A DNA stretch of 64,000 nt from Tenacibaculum sp. 190524A05c (GTDB lineage Bacteria; Bacteroidota; Bacteroidia; Flavobacteriales; Flavobacteriaceae). The notes under the pieces were generated by a model. It had not been told where the DNA came from and searched no databases. It worked only from the letters and a program-made list of their open reading frames with translations. The position numbers were made by a program, and so were the translations under genes. Positions 17,461-26,257 of this stretch are shown here, in pieces; the first letter of the stretch is position 1; the number at the start of each line of letters is the position of its first letter. The stretch is from the NCBI RefSeq assembly GCF_964036595.1, contig NZ_OZ038523.1:2982501-3046500 (forward strand), written 5' to 3'.

Positions 17461-20400
17461 TTAAAACGAGTATTTCAATCCTAATTGTGCTTTCCATCTT
17501 GAATTGATCACGTCAAGAACCCAAGGTTTTGCATTTTCATCTAGTGTGAATTGATATATAGGTTGATTGTTTTGCACTCCTTGAAATTCTAATAAGTTAA
17601 AGTTTGAATTTACAACATTAGGCACAAAAACTAAACGTCCCCAGTTTTTATTTAACAAATTCAATACATTAAATACATCAAAGCTTACTTGTAAATTATC
17701 GTTGTTTATAAATGGAATATTCAATACGAATTTTGCATCTAATTGATGATTCCAAGGAGTTCTTCCTCCATTTCTTTCGGCATAACTTCCTCTGTTTTCT
17801 CTCAAATAGTCATTATTATTAATGAAGTTGTCTAATCGGGTCCATTGTTCTTGAGCAGAAACCAAAACATTTCCGTTAGTATCTGTAATATCTGTTAGTT
17901 GAATCTCACTTTGGTTTGCTGGAATATATACTAAATCATTTCTTGAAGATCCATCTCTATTTACATCTCCTTGATAAACCACAGAATATGGACTTCCTGA
18001 TGTTCCTGTGTATAATGCAGAAACTTGTAATTGATAGTTATTCTTGAAATCAAAATTATAACTATGAGAAGAAACAATTTTATGACGAAGATCAAAGTTA
18101 GAAAAAGACACATCTGGATCATGTGAATTTATAGCTTGATTCCATTCGAAGTTTGCTGCAGACGAATTACGAACTGTACTGGAAACGTCTTTACTTTTCC
18201 CATTCGTATATCCTAAGAAACCAGCATAGTTTTCTGTTTCTTTTGAAAGTCCAAAATTGATATTGTAACGATATCCTTTATTGGTATTGCTTAATAAAAA
18301 TACATTGGTAAAATCATCGTTTATTCGAGTTCCATTATAAAATAAACGATTGTCTGCTCCTGAATAATTTCCAAATTCTTGACGTCTATTTATCGATTGA
18401 AAAAAGATTCCTTTCAATACATCTGTATAGGTTGCTTCAACAGAAAAACGAAAGTTTTGAGGAAGCTTGGCTTCAAAACTTAATCGAGTTTTCCACTCTC
18501 TTGGTAATTCAAAATCGTTGTCAATTAAGTTGATTTCGGTTAATCCTGGTTGTTGATTAGCTAGAACACCTAGATTTTCTTCTAATTGAACAACATTCCC
18601 ATTTGGTCGGATATCAACATTAAAATAATCAGTTCCAGAAATGTATTCAGCATACGCAAACCATAAATATGGAATTCTTCCCGTAAATAATCCGCTTCCT
18701 CCACTAAGTGTATACTTTTTATCTTCATCTAACGCGTAGTTGAAACTTACTCTTGGATTGATATGTGGATTCACGTCAATTTTATTAGTAAACTGACTAA
18801 ATTCTGGAGTATTGGTAACCAAAGGACTTAAAGGTAAATCGTCTAATAACAATTGATTGTCTAAACGAACACCGGCATTTACAGTAAATTTATCGTTGAT
18901 TTTAATTTTATCCTGAATGTAAAAAGCTGTAGTAAGTACATCTATTGTAGCCGATGGTTGGCTGTTTACAAAGTCGAACGTATTATTGGAAACATGATAA
19001 ACTCCACGAATTCTTGATGGCATATCATTTAAAAAATCATCAACAGAATTGTAGGCCCAACGTCCATTCCATGCGGTTAAAAAGCCATAATCAATATCAT
19101 TATATTGCAATAATAATCCACCTGTAATGGTATGATTGTTTTTATAATATGTGAGCTTATCCGTTAATTGAAAAGTATTCAAGTTGGTGTTATAAATAGA
19201 GGCTTCTCTATATGTTCCTGCGAAAATTCTATTCGAAGAATCGTTAATTTCTAAATGTGGAAAAACACGGCCATCGTAAGAACGATCTTCTTTTACTTTG
19301 TTATAGCCTAAAGTTAAGATGTTAGAAGTGTTTTCTGATAAACTAGAGTTTAGCTCGAAGGTTGTACTATTTAAAATGCTGTTATGACGATATCCTTGAT
19401 TCCCAAAATTAAATACTGCCTGATTCCATTCTAAATTGTCAGCAAAACTTTTTACAAAGTTGTTTCTCAAAGTCAGTTTGTGATTTTCAGATAAATTATA
19501 ATCTAATCTTGCGAATATTTTCGTTGAAGCAGTTTGAATATCAGCATTCTCAAAAGCACCCGGATCATAATTATAATCGTTTCTTAATTTATCGGCAATG
19601 GCAATTACCGTGGATTGATCAATATTAGAAGCATTGGTTCCAGGAGCTCCTAATACTGGGGTTTTACTTATTGCTTGCTCTACATTTACATAATAGAATA
19701 GTTTATCTTTTTGAATTGCGCCACCTAAACCAGCTCCGAATTGCACATCATAAAAGCTATCGACATTTTGCTCATTTCCTTCTGCGAATTTTCCAATTAA
19801 AAGTTGATTGTTTCCATATCCGTAAACTTCACCTTGAGTTTTATTAGTACCGTTTTTGGTTACCACATTAATATTTGCTCCTGTAAAGTTTCCGATACTA
19901 ACATCAAACGGAGATGTTTTTACAGAAAGTTCTTTAATCGCTCCAAAACTTATGGGCTGACTCCTAGAAAGACTTCCAGGTGTTCCATTAGCAGATGATC
20001 CTGAAGCTCCACTTGCAGGCTCTTGAAAACCAACTACATCATTACTAGCAATTCCATCCACATTAAAGTTGTTAAAACGATTACTTGCACCACCGAATGA
20101 ATTTAAATTTGCATCCGATAAATTACGCGTTAAATCTTGAACACTTCTACTAATCGATGGAGTTTTAAGTAATTGCTCGGTAGAAATATTTCTAGTTTTT
20201 TTAGTTACAGAAGAATTAATAACAACTTCATCAAGAGCTGTGCTTTCTTCAGTTAATACGATATCTAAAGTTGTTGTTTTTCCTAAGTTGATTTGAATGT
20301 TAGATTTCTGATATGTGTGAAAACCGATAAATTGAATTTCTAATCGATATTGATTACCAGGAGGAATATTTGCGATTAAGTAATGACCAGATTCTTGAGA

Positions 20401-20568
20401 GGTTGTGGTGTATTTTGAGTTGGTATCTAAATCAGTAAGAATAATGGCTGCATAGGGAATAGAAGTCTTTGTATTATCAGTAATTTTTCCTTCTAGAATA
20501 CCAGTAGTTTCTTGTGCAAAAGTAAATTGTATCGTAAATAATAAAACTATAAAAATTGAAATTTTCAT
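17461..20568 (-). CDS. Oar-like TonB-dependent receptor with carboxypeptidase-regulatory N-terminal domain
   Basis: A 1035-residue outer-membrane protein. After a signal peptide (about 1-18) comes a carboxypeptidase regulatory-like domain (about 22-110: GILEGKITDNTKTSIPYAAI, IPPGNQYRLEIQFIGF). The plug domain follows, with SRSVQDLTRNLSDANLNSFG, FNNFNVDGIASNDVVG and VKTSPFDVSIGNFTGANINV, a layout typical of the Oar group. The beta barrel fills the rest and ends WKAQLGLKYSF. Oar proteins in other bacteria act in protein export or surface behaviour; the substrate here is unknown. It is a single-gene unit with its own terminator, in contrast to the SusC at 33382, which has a SusD partner. Confidence 0.88.
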   Translation of the reverse strand: MKISIFIVLLFTIQFTFAQETTGILEGKITDNTKTSIPYAAIILTDLDTNSKYTTTSQESGHYLIANIPPGNQYRLEIQFIGFHTYQKSNIQINLGKTTTLDIVLTEESTALDEVVINSSVTKKTRNISTEQLLKTPSISRSVQDLTRNLSDANLNSFGGASNRFNNFNVDGIASNDVVGFQEPASGASGSSANGTPGSLSRSQPISFGAIKELSVKTSPFDVSIGNFTGANINVVTKNGTNKTQGEVYGYGNNQLLIGKFAEGNEQNVDSFYDVQFGAGLGGAIQKDKLFYYVNVEQAISKTPVLGAPGTNASNIDQSTVIAIADKLRNDYNYDPGAFENADIQTASTKIFARLDYNLSENHKLTLRNNFVKSFADNLEWNQAVFNFGNQGYRHNSILNSTTFELNSSLSENTSNILTLGYNKVKEDRSYDGRVFPHLEINDSSNRIFAGTYREASIYNTNLNTFQLTDKLTYYKNNHTITGGLLLQYNDIDYGFLTAWNGRWAYNSVDDFLNDMPSRIRGVYHVSNNTFDFVNSQPSATIDVLTTAFYIQDKIKINDKFTVNAGVRLDNQLLLDDLPLSPLVTNTPEFSQFTNKIDVNPHINPRVSFNYALDEDKKYTLSGGSGLFTGRIPYLWFAYAEYISGTDYFNVDIRPNGNVVQLEENLGVLANQQPGLTEINLIDNDFELPREWKTRLSFEAKLPQNFRFSVEATYTDVLKGIFFQSINRRQEFGNYSGADNRLFYNGTRINDDFTNVFLLSNTNKGYRYNINFGLSKETENYAGFLGYTNGKSKDVSSTVRNSSAANFEWNQAINSHDPDVSFSNFDLRHKIVSSHSYNFDFKNNYQLQVSALYTGTSGSPYSVVYQGDVNRDGSSRNDLVYIPANQSEIQLTDITDTNGNVLVSAQEQWTRLDNFINNNDYLRENRGSYAERNGGRTPWNHQLDAKFVLNIPFINNDNLQVSFDVFNVLNLLNKNWGRLVFVPNVVNSNFNLLEFQGVQNNQPIYQFTLDENAKPWVLDVINSRWKAQLGLKYSF

Positions 20569-20702
20569 GTTTGTAATAATGTGTTTCAGTAAATGAATTG
20601 GTTTGATGTTCAGCCACGATAATTCTATGGTAAGAACCTAGATGAAATATCATTCATGAAAGTTCTGTTCGCAGAAATACAGTGACGTAATAATTAAGTT
20701 TG

Positions 20703-21395
20703 TTATGAAATCACAATTGAAGGAGAACCTTTGTTAAAGGTATCAGAAGAATATGTTGAAATGTAGGTTTTGAAAATTTTTACTACAAACTCTTTAGGAA
20801 AAGAAAGGATTGAAAGTATAAGATGTTTTAGAATCAGACTGGTATTTGTGAATCTATTGATGAAATAATATAAATCTTTTGTTTCATCAACATCCTTTAA
20901 AACTTCAATATGCTTCGTAGTATGCTTTTTTGATGTTAAATACTGTTCTAAAGCAGTAAAAAGGTGATTACTTTGCCAAGGTAACTTTTGAAATTCTTCT
21001 GTATTGAAAGTACTTTTTGAAAGTGTAATCAAATAAGATCCACCATCCATGGAAGGTCCCAAAGTGAGAATTTGATTCTGAAGATTCTCTTTGGCAGAAA
21101 GTAAATGTTGGGTTTTTAAATCAGGAGTGTCGTTTCCAATAGTAATTACAGCATCATAACCTTGCTTAAAAACCGATGCTATGGCATTACTAAAGCGTTC
21201 GCCAAAGTTTTTTCCAAACTGATTTACATCTGAGAAAAGCACAACATCTAAACCTGTTTGTTTAGCTTTTAATAGTGTTTCTTCATTGAAATATTCATAC
21301 AGGTTTTTAGAACCTGATATGTTCTTTTGTTTCAATTCTTCTTCAGGAGAATTGGCAAAAAGTAAAATTGCAGTATGAATATTCTTGTTATGCAT
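20703..21395 (-). CDS. DUF2064 glycosyltransferase-like protein (arsenosugar-associated, divergent copy)
   Basis: A 230-residue protein of the DUF2064 / TIGR04282 family: LDVVLFSDVNQFGKNFGERF, AVITIGNDTPDLKTQHLL and ILTLGPSMDGGSYLITLSKS. The GPxxDGGxYL motif is the family hallmark of this glycosyltransferase-A-like nucleotide-sugar fold. The N-terminus (LLFANSP in place of IFTRNPELGKVKTRLA) lacks the usual nucleotide loop of the other copy at 23706, so it may be non-catalytic or use another donor. It is separated from ArsM by a terminator (21461-21487) and 114 bp, so it may be transcribed apart from the main cluster. Confidence 0.78.
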   Translation of the reverse strand: MHNKNIHTAILLFANSPEEELKQKNISGSKNLYEYFNEETLLKAKQTGLDVVLFSDVNQFGKNFGERFSNAIASVFKQGYDAVITIGNDTPDLKTQHLLSAKENLQNQILTLGPSMDGGSYLITLSKSTFNTEEFQKLPWQSNHLFTALEQYLTSKKHTTKHIEVLKDVDETKDLYYFINRFTNTSLILKHLILSILSFPKEFVVKIFKTYISTYSSDTFNKGSPSIVIS

Positions 21396-21460
21396 TAATT
21401 AGTTTCGACACATTAAGTCGAGGTAAATCCTATGAAATTACGATACAAAGTATAAAAAAT

Positions 21461-21488
21461 AAAAAAACACCTCAAGTCGAGGTGTTTC
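21461..21488 (-). terminator. Intrinsic terminator after arsM
   Basis: Stem AAACACCTC / GAGGTGTTT with loop AAGTC, and a run of A residues on the plus strand just before it, which is a U-run on the minus strand. It marks the end of the main arsenosugar operon, 22 bp after the arsM stop. Confidence 0.82.
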
Positions 21489-21509
21489 TATATTGTAATT
21501 TATTGTTTT

Positions 21510-22478
21510 TTAACAACATCCTCCACCATCATAATGGAAAGTAGATTCTGAAATGAAAATATCTTTTCTTCCTAAATCTGCTATAGCACCTGCAGTTTTA
21601 TCACAGATAGCTAAAGGTTGATTTTTTAGTAATGTATGTCCTTTACCATCATCAAAATACTCTTCTTCTCCGAAGTAAATTGCGGCTTTACCAGTAAAAA
21701 TACAAGGTCCGTCTTCTGGCATTGGATCTTTAATAGCAGCAACTTCAATTGATTCAATATAAATCAGTTCTTCAGTTGGATAATTTACAGGATCTAAAAT
21801 TCTATATGGTTTTCTGGCTCTAATTTCTATAGTTCCGAAACCAGCATCCGTTAACATTTTAACGTATTCTGCAATTGGTAAACTTCCACTTAAACATAAA
21901 GCACGTAAACGCTCATCATTACGTAATGTTTCATTCATTGGTTGTTCACAAGTTGGATCACTCATAACTAAACGTCCATGTGGTTTTAAAACACGATACA
22001 TTTCAGCAATAGCTTTCTTTAAATCATCTGCTTTAAAAATATTAAACAAGCAGTTTTGCGCAGCAACATCAATTGAATTATCTTCAACAGGTAAATTCAT
22101 TGCATCACCTTTACGTAGGTCAACAAATTCACTTTTGAACCAATCGTTTTGTTCCTCAGCTTCAATGAAGTTTTTACGCGAAGCTTCTAACATTTCATCA
22201 ACTACATCTAAACCAATTACACCACCTTTATTTCTGTTGAAATAGGCAAATTGTAGTAATTCCATTCCACCACCAACACCAACATATAGCATTTTAGGAT
22301 TGTTGGTTAAATCTCTTGCATGCACAGTAGAACCACAACCGTAGTTCATTTCTTGCATAATTTTAGGGATTTTTAATCCTGGAAGTTCCCAAATAGGATT
22401 TGTAGTACAGCATAATCCAACATCTGGAGTTAAAGCTGCTTCTTTATATACATCTTTTGTTGTTTCTAAATAACTCAT
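21510..22478 (-). CDS. arsM: Arsenosugar-pathway arsenite methyltransferase
   Basis: A 322-residue SAM-dependent methyltransferase. The SAM motif is YVGVGGGMELL (residues 65-75), followed by GVIGLDVVDEM and LRKGDAMNLP. Cysteines at 23, 24, 48, 143, 177 and 195 are spread as expected for As(III) binding, and the protein ends GGGCC (Cys321, Cys322). The long C-terminal half (PEDGPCIFTGKAAIYFG) is typical of the arsenosugar-type ArsM, which makes dimethylated arsenic for ArsS. The gene is the last of the tight operon; its start is 2 bp after the DoxX stop. Placement with ArsS supports the assignment strongly. Confidence 0.9.
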   Translation of the reverse strand: MSYLETTKDVYKEAALTPDVGLCCTTNPIWELPGLKIPKIMQEMNYGCGSTVHARDLTNNPKMLYVGVGGGMELLQFAYFNRNKGGVIGLDVVDEMLEASRKNFIEAEEQNDWFKSEFVDLRKGDAMNLPVEDNSIDVAAQNCLFNIFKADDLKKAIAEMYRVLKPHGRLVMSDPTCEQPMNETLRNDERLRALCLSGSLPIAEYVKMLTDAGFGTIEIRARKPYRILDPVNYPTEELIYIESIEVAAIKDPMPEDGPCIFTGKAAIYFGEEEYFDDGKGHTLLKNQPLAICDKTAGAIADLGRKDIFISESTFHYDGGGCC

Positions 22479-22480
22479 TC

Positions 22481-22894
22481 TTACTTGTCTTTTTTAATTA
22501 AAAAGTCTACAGAAAATTTATCAAGTTCTTTTGGTAGTAATAGTAAACTTACCAAAAGTATTGTTCTATACATTACATGAGATAAATCCCAAATAGGATC
22601 TTTCAATCCATGGCCAAAAGTCACTATTACAAGAACAAGTGCTAAGGCAAATAAGGCGTAATCTCTTTTCAATCCAATGATTAACAAAAAGCCAGCGATC
22701 AATTCTGCTAGAGAGGTGAAATAAGCAGAAAACAATAGAATAAAATCAGGTAATAATTCAGAGTAACTTGCTTGAAAGAAGTTTTTATAAACCGTATCCA
22801 ATCCAAACTTAAACACTTTACCATATCCTTGGAAAAAGAAAATTAATCCAAGAAGAACTCTTATTGTTAAAACGGCTATTTGTTTGTTAAGCAT
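22481..22894 (-). CDS. DoxX-family membrane protein
   Basis: A 137-residue protein with four hydrophobic helices and the DoxX pattern RVLLGLIFFFQGYGKVF near the start, ELIAGFLLIIGLKRDYALFA in the middle. DoxX proteins are small quinone- or redox-linked membrane proteins with no fixed reaction. Its start codon shares one base with the stop of the PNP gene (TAATG arrangement), and its stop is 2 bp from arsM, so it is translated as part of the arsenosugar operon. A role in moving electrons or arsenical intermediates at the membrane is a guess from context. Confidence 0.8.
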   Translation of the reverse strand: MLNKQIAVLTIRVLLGLIFFFQGYGKVFKFGLDTVYKNFFQASYSELLPDFILLFSAYFTSLAELIAGFLLIIGLKRDYALFALALVLVIVTFGHGLKDPIWDLSHVMYRTILLVSLLLLPKELDKFSVDFLIKKDK

Positions 22895-23709
22895 TATAAT
22901 TTATTAATCAATTCTTTAAAAATTGTAACCAGTTTTGGTTCTGCTTTACCTGCAACTGCAATAATATCTGCAATATCTACAGGTTGTAAATTTTTAGGGT
23001 TGCATTCATCAGTTAAAACTGAAATCGCACAACAAGGAATATCTAATTGTTTAGCTACAATTACTTCAGGAACAGTACTCATTCCAACAGCATCTGTTTC
23101 TAGTATTTGAAGCATTCTGTATTCCGCACGCGTTTCTAATTGCGGACCTAAAACACTTGCATAAATCCCTTCATGTAGGGTTATGTCGTTCTGTTTTGCG
23201 ATAACTTTCAGCTGGTCATTTAATTTTTTTGAATACGGTTCTAACATGTCGGCAAAAATGTTCCCGAATTCTTTTGCTTGTTTAAAAGCTAATGGAGAAC
23301 TACCTTGTAAATTGATATGGTCTTCAATTAACATTAAATCTCCTTTTTTGTAAGAAAGATTAATTGCTCCGGCGGCATTTGAAATTAAAAGAGTTTTAAT
23401 TCCTAATCCGTGCATTGTTCTAATTCCATAAGTAACTTCCCAAGGAGTATAACCTTCATACAAATGAAAACGACCAGACATTACAACTACATTTTTACCT
23501 GATAATTTTCCAAAAATTAATTTCCCTGAATGGAATTCAACTGTTGCTTCTGGAAAGTTTGGAATTTCACTGTATTGAATTTCTTGAGTGATTTCTATAT
23601 CGTCAACTAACTTACCTAAACCTGTTCCCAATACGATTCCTACTTCTGGAGTGTCAATATTTTTATCGGTTAGATATTTTATAGTTTCTTGCAGTTGTTG
23701 TTGTTTCAT
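22894..23709 (-). CDS. Purine-nucleoside phosphorylase in the arsenosugar operon
   Basis: A 271-residue PNP of the trimeric type: GIVLGTGLGKLVD (phosphate loop), VVMSGRFHLYEGYTPWEVTY, LISNAAGAINLSYKKGDLML and VGMSTVPEVIVAK. It splits purine nucleosides with phosphate to give base and ribose-1-phosphate. In this operon the expected substrate is the dimethylarsinoyl-5'-deoxyadenosine made by ArsS, with adenine released; that is inference from position. It overlaps the preceding transferase gene by 4 bp (ATGA) and shares one base with the DoxX start. The length and motifs are normal for a working PNP. Confidence 0.88.
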   Translation of the reverse strand: MKQQQLQETIKYLTDKNIDTPEVGIVLGTGLGKLVDDIEITQEIQYSEIPNFPEATVEFHSGKLIFGKLSGKNVVVMSGRFHLYEGYTPWEVTYGIRTMHGLGIKTLLISNAAGAINLSYKKGDLMLIEDHINLQGSSPLAFKQAKEFGNIFADMLEPYSKKLNDQLKVIAKQNDITLHEGIYASVLGPQLETRAEYRMLQILETDAVGMSTVPEVIVAKQLDIPCCAISVLTDECNPKNLQPVDIADIIAVAGKAEPKLVTIFKELINKL

Positions 23710-24311
23710 GAATTTAAAAATTGTGTGAATGCTGGATGATTTTGAATGTCTTCAATAACATCAACATCGTTAAGTATTGGCAATAAAAATACACTTTGTT
23801 TTTTTAAGTCGCTTAAAGTGGCTTCTCGAACAGATGAGGTTCCCCAATCTTTATTTTTAAAAATATCAGGATACACTTGCTTTGAGGCTAATAGATAATA
23901 TCCACCATCTTCTGCTGGACCTATAACAACATCATTTGAGTTCAATTGATTAAAAGCTTCATCAATGTGATGTGATTCTAAATCGTATAAATCACTCCCA
24001 ATTATGGCAACTTTTTCGTATCCCATTGCGAAAGCAGTTGTGAATGCATTTAGCATTCGTTCACCTAAATCATCACCTTCTTGTTGTAGTTTTTGGAATA
24101 CAGTAGCATCCCATATGTCATTATCTCTCACCTTAACAGAATAAAACACAGCCTTATCAGATGATGTTTGCTGTGTTACTTCTTTTGTTCTGTTTAATAA
24201 GAATTTATAGATCTCAAGTGCTTTTTCGTCACCTAGAGATTTTGCAAGTCGAGTTTTTACCTTTCCTAATTCGGGATTTCTGGTAAAAATCATCAACAAA
24301 TTTTTACTCAT
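23706..24311 (-). CDS. TIGR04282 family arsenosugar glycosyltransferase (DUF2064)
   Basis: A 201-residue protein: LMIFTRNPELGKVKTRLAKS at 6-25 is the nucleotide-binding start of this GT-A-like family, followed by VAIIGSDLYDLESHHI and VIGPAEDGGYYLLA. The family occurs next to ArsS and was first named 'rSAM/selenodomain-associated transferase'. It is expected to put a sugar or aglycone onto the arseno-ribose after PNP cleavage, but the acceptor has not been shown. Its start is inside the end of the rhodanese gene (8 bp overlap), its stop overlaps the PNP start by 4 bp. A second divergent copy lies at 20703. Confidence 0.85.
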   Translation of the reverse strand: MSKNLLMIFTRNPELGKVKTRLAKSLGDEKALEIYKFLLNRTKEVTQQTSSDKAVFYSVKVRDNDIWDATVFQKLQQEGDDLGERMLNAFTTAFAMGYEKVAIIGSDLYDLESHHIDEAFNQLNSNDVVIGPAEDGGYYLLASKQVYPDIFKNKDWGTSSVREATLSDLKKQSVFLLPILNDVDVIEDIQNHPAFTQFLNS

Positions 24312-24801
24312 ATATCTTAATTCCTTTCGTTAACCATACTCCCCATTCTTTATTGAAAGCATGGACTTCTTCTGTGGGTTTATTGTTTTTATTTAGAACC
24401 CTATTTCCGTTATTTTTCCATTCAAAAATACCTCCATATAAGTTGAACACGTTTGTGTATCCCGCTTTTTTAAGTTGTTCTGCAACATCTTCTGAACGAA
24501 TACCTAGAGAACAATATACTACTATTTTGGCGTTTTTATCTTCTGGTAATTGTTGTAGTGTTTTTTGTAAATCGAAATGATCATAACCAACACAAATAGC
24601 TTTATTTAGATGACTTACTTCAAACTCTCTTGGTTCACGAGCATCTAATAACACTGTGTTTTCATCTTTATCATCTAAATTTTCAACATGAATATATGGA
24701 ACTGATTCTTGGTTGAATTTTTTCAATAACTTCTTTAAACTTCCCTGTGCTTGGGTAGTTTGAATTAAAAATATTGATATGATAAGGACTAATTGTTTCA
24801 T
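24304..24801 (-). CDS. Secreted rhodanese-like protein
   Basis: A 165-residue protein with a signal peptide ending TQAQG (about residue 19) and one rhodanese domain (about 35-140): LLDAREPREFEVSHL, then IVVYCSLGIRSEDVAEQL with the catalytic Cys in VYCSLGIRS, and FNLYGGIFEWKNNG. Rhodaneses carry sulfane sulfur on that cysteine; the CSLGIRS loop is also reminiscent of arsenate reductases of the same fold. A part in thio-arsenical chemistry or arsenate reduction is possible, given its place between ArsS and the transferase, but not shown. Spacing to ArsS is 4 bp, and the next gene overlaps its end by 8 bp. Confidence 0.8.
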   Translation of the reverse strand: MKQLVLIISIFLIQTTQAQGSLKKLLKKFNQESVPYIHVENLDDKDENTVLLDAREPREFEVSHLNKAICVGYDHFDLQKTLQQLPEDKNAKIVVYCSLGIRSEDVAEQLKKAGYTNVFNLYGGIFEWKNNGNRVLNKNNKPTEEVHAFNKEWGVWLTKGIKIYE

Positions 24802-24805
24802 GTAC

Positions 24806-25858
24806 TTAAGCTACAGTTCCTTGACAACTACTTCCTGCTCCAGCAGTACAACCGTAACAATGTTGGTTGATAATGATATTACGTTTACTCAACAATTCTT
24901 CGTTGTATTCTGAAATGTGTTTCACCTTACTAGCAACTTTCAGATTCAGCATTTGGTTAAAATCACAATCGTATAACCAACCATCCCAACTCACAGAAAG
25001 TGTATTGGTACACATTACATTTTGAACGGCCATAGGATTATAAGCTTCTACTAAAGCGTACATATAATCTTCATAGTTTTCAGAAGCAATTAAGTAATCT
25101 AAAAATCTACTAATAGGTAAGTTAGTAATTGCGAATAAACTATTAAACACAATATCAAAGTCTTCTAATAAGGCTTTTTTGAAATCACTTTCTAAGGCAG
25201 CTTGATCACCTGGTAAAAATGCTCCTGATGGATTATAAACAAGATCTAATTGTAATCCTGAACCTTCTTTTCCGTAACCAACATCATTCAACATTTGTAA
25301 TGCTTTGATAGATTTATCGAAAACACCATCACCACGTTGCTTATCTGTTTTTCCACGTGTCCAGTGCGGCATAGAGGAAACAACATGAACATTATGTTTT
25401 TTAAAGAACTCAGGTAGATCGTAATATTTTTTATTCGCACGAATAATAGTCAGATTCGATCGTACGATAAAATCTTTAATTCCAGCTTTTGAAGCCTCTT
25501 CTACAAACCAACGGAAGTTGGGATTCATTTCTGGAGCTCCACCAGTTAAATCTAAAGTGTGTGCACCAGTTTTTTTAATTACCTCTAAACACTGATTCAT
25601 GGTTTCTTGAGTCATGATTTCTTTTCTATCAGGACCAGCGTCTACATGACAGTGAGCACAAACTTGATTACACATGTAACCTAGGTTTATTTGGAGAATT
25701 TCTAATTTCTTAGGCTGTAAAGGAAATTGATTTGTTTCCTTAATTTTTTCAGCAAACGTGGGTAATTCGCCATCCTTAAAAATTCCATTTGATAGAATTT
25801 CTAATTGACGCTGTGTGTTTGCTAAATCGTTATTTCTTGCTAAAAGCGATTTCTTCAT
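24806..25858 (-). CDS. arsS: Arsenosugar biosynthesis radical SAM protein
   Basis: A 350-residue radical SAM enzyme. The iron-sulfur motif CxxxCxxC is Cys63, Cys67, Cys70 in YMCNQVCAHCHVDAGP. The C-terminal domain carries further cysteines in QHCYGCTAGAGSSCQG (Cys334, Cys337, Cys345), the pattern of the TIGR04167 group. The known reaction is transfer of the 5'-deoxyadenosyl group of SAM to dimethylarsinous acid. Some relatives use selenocysteine in the C-terminal part; here all positions are ordinary Cys codons and no internal TGA is present. It follows the AhpD-like gene by 7 bp and precedes the rhodanese gene by 4 bp. Confidence 0.92.
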   Translation of the reverse strand: MKKSLLARNNDLANTQRQLEILSNGIFKDGELPTFAEKIKETNQFPLQPKKLEILQINLGYMCNQVCAHCHVDAGPDRKEIMTQETMNQCLEVIKKTGAHTLDLTGGAPEMNPNFRWFVEEASKAGIKDFIVRSNLTIIRANKKYYDLPEFFKKHNVHVVSSMPHWTRGKTDKQRGDGVFDKSIKALQMLNDVGYGKEGSGLQLDLVYNPSGAFLPGDQAALESDFKKALLEDFDIVFNSLFAITNLPISRFLDYLIASENYEDYMYALVEAYNPMAVQNVMCTNTLSVSWDGWLYDCDFNQMLNLKVASKVKHISEYNEELLSKRNIIINQHCYGCTAGAGSSCQGTVA

Positions 25859-25865
25859 TGATCTA

Positions 25866-26201
25866 TTACATTTCTAATTTGTTCACTTTGTTCATCATTT
25901 GAACACCGTGAACTAAGGTAGCACCACTTTTAATTGCTGCTCCAACGTGAATAGCTTCCATCATTTCTTCTTTTGTGATCCCACGTTGTAAACCATCTTT
26001 TGTATACGCATCAATACAATATGGACATTGCTCTGTATGTGCTACGGCTAGTGCTATTAAACTTTTTTCTCGAGCTGTAAGTGCTCCTTCTTCAAAAACT
26101 TTCCCATAATAGTCGAAGAACTTGTTTCCAAGTTCTTCACTCCATTCTGTTATTTTACCAAACTTTCTTAAGTCGGAAGGATCATAATATGTTTTAGACA
26201 T
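25866..26201 (-). CDS. Arsenosugar-associated AhpD-like peroxidase-related protein
   Basis: A 111-residue carboxymuconolactone decarboxylase/AhpD fold protein with the redox motif EQCPYCIDAYTKDGLQRG (CxxC at about residues 54-57, His after it missing). It also has ALTAREKSLIALAVAHTEQC. Small AhpD-like proteins of this length form a subgroup that co-occurs with ArsS. They may handle peroxides or reduce arsenical intermediates, which is not proven. It starts the ArsS run, 7 bp upstream; a 56-bp gap with a six-base hairpin separates it from the DUF547 gene. Confidence 0.85.
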   Translation of the reverse strand: MSKTYYDPSDLRKFGKITEWSEELGNKFFDYYGKVFEEGALTAREKSLIALAVAHTEQCPYCIDAYTKDGLQRGITKEEMMEAIHVGAAIKSGATLVHGVQMMNKVNKLEM

Positions 26202-26257
26202 GTACTTTCTTTTATGTTTTATACTGAACTTGTTTCAGTAAAATGAGAATAAAAATA

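Noticed and set aside
24806..25858. ArsS as a selenoprotein
   Set aside because: All conserved positions in the C-terminal part are ordinary Cys codons and the frame has no internal TGA.
26223..26239. ACTGAA / TTCAGT hairpin between the DUF547 and AhpD-like genes as a terminator
   Set aside because: Only six pairs and no U-run on the minus strand; it would not split the operon.
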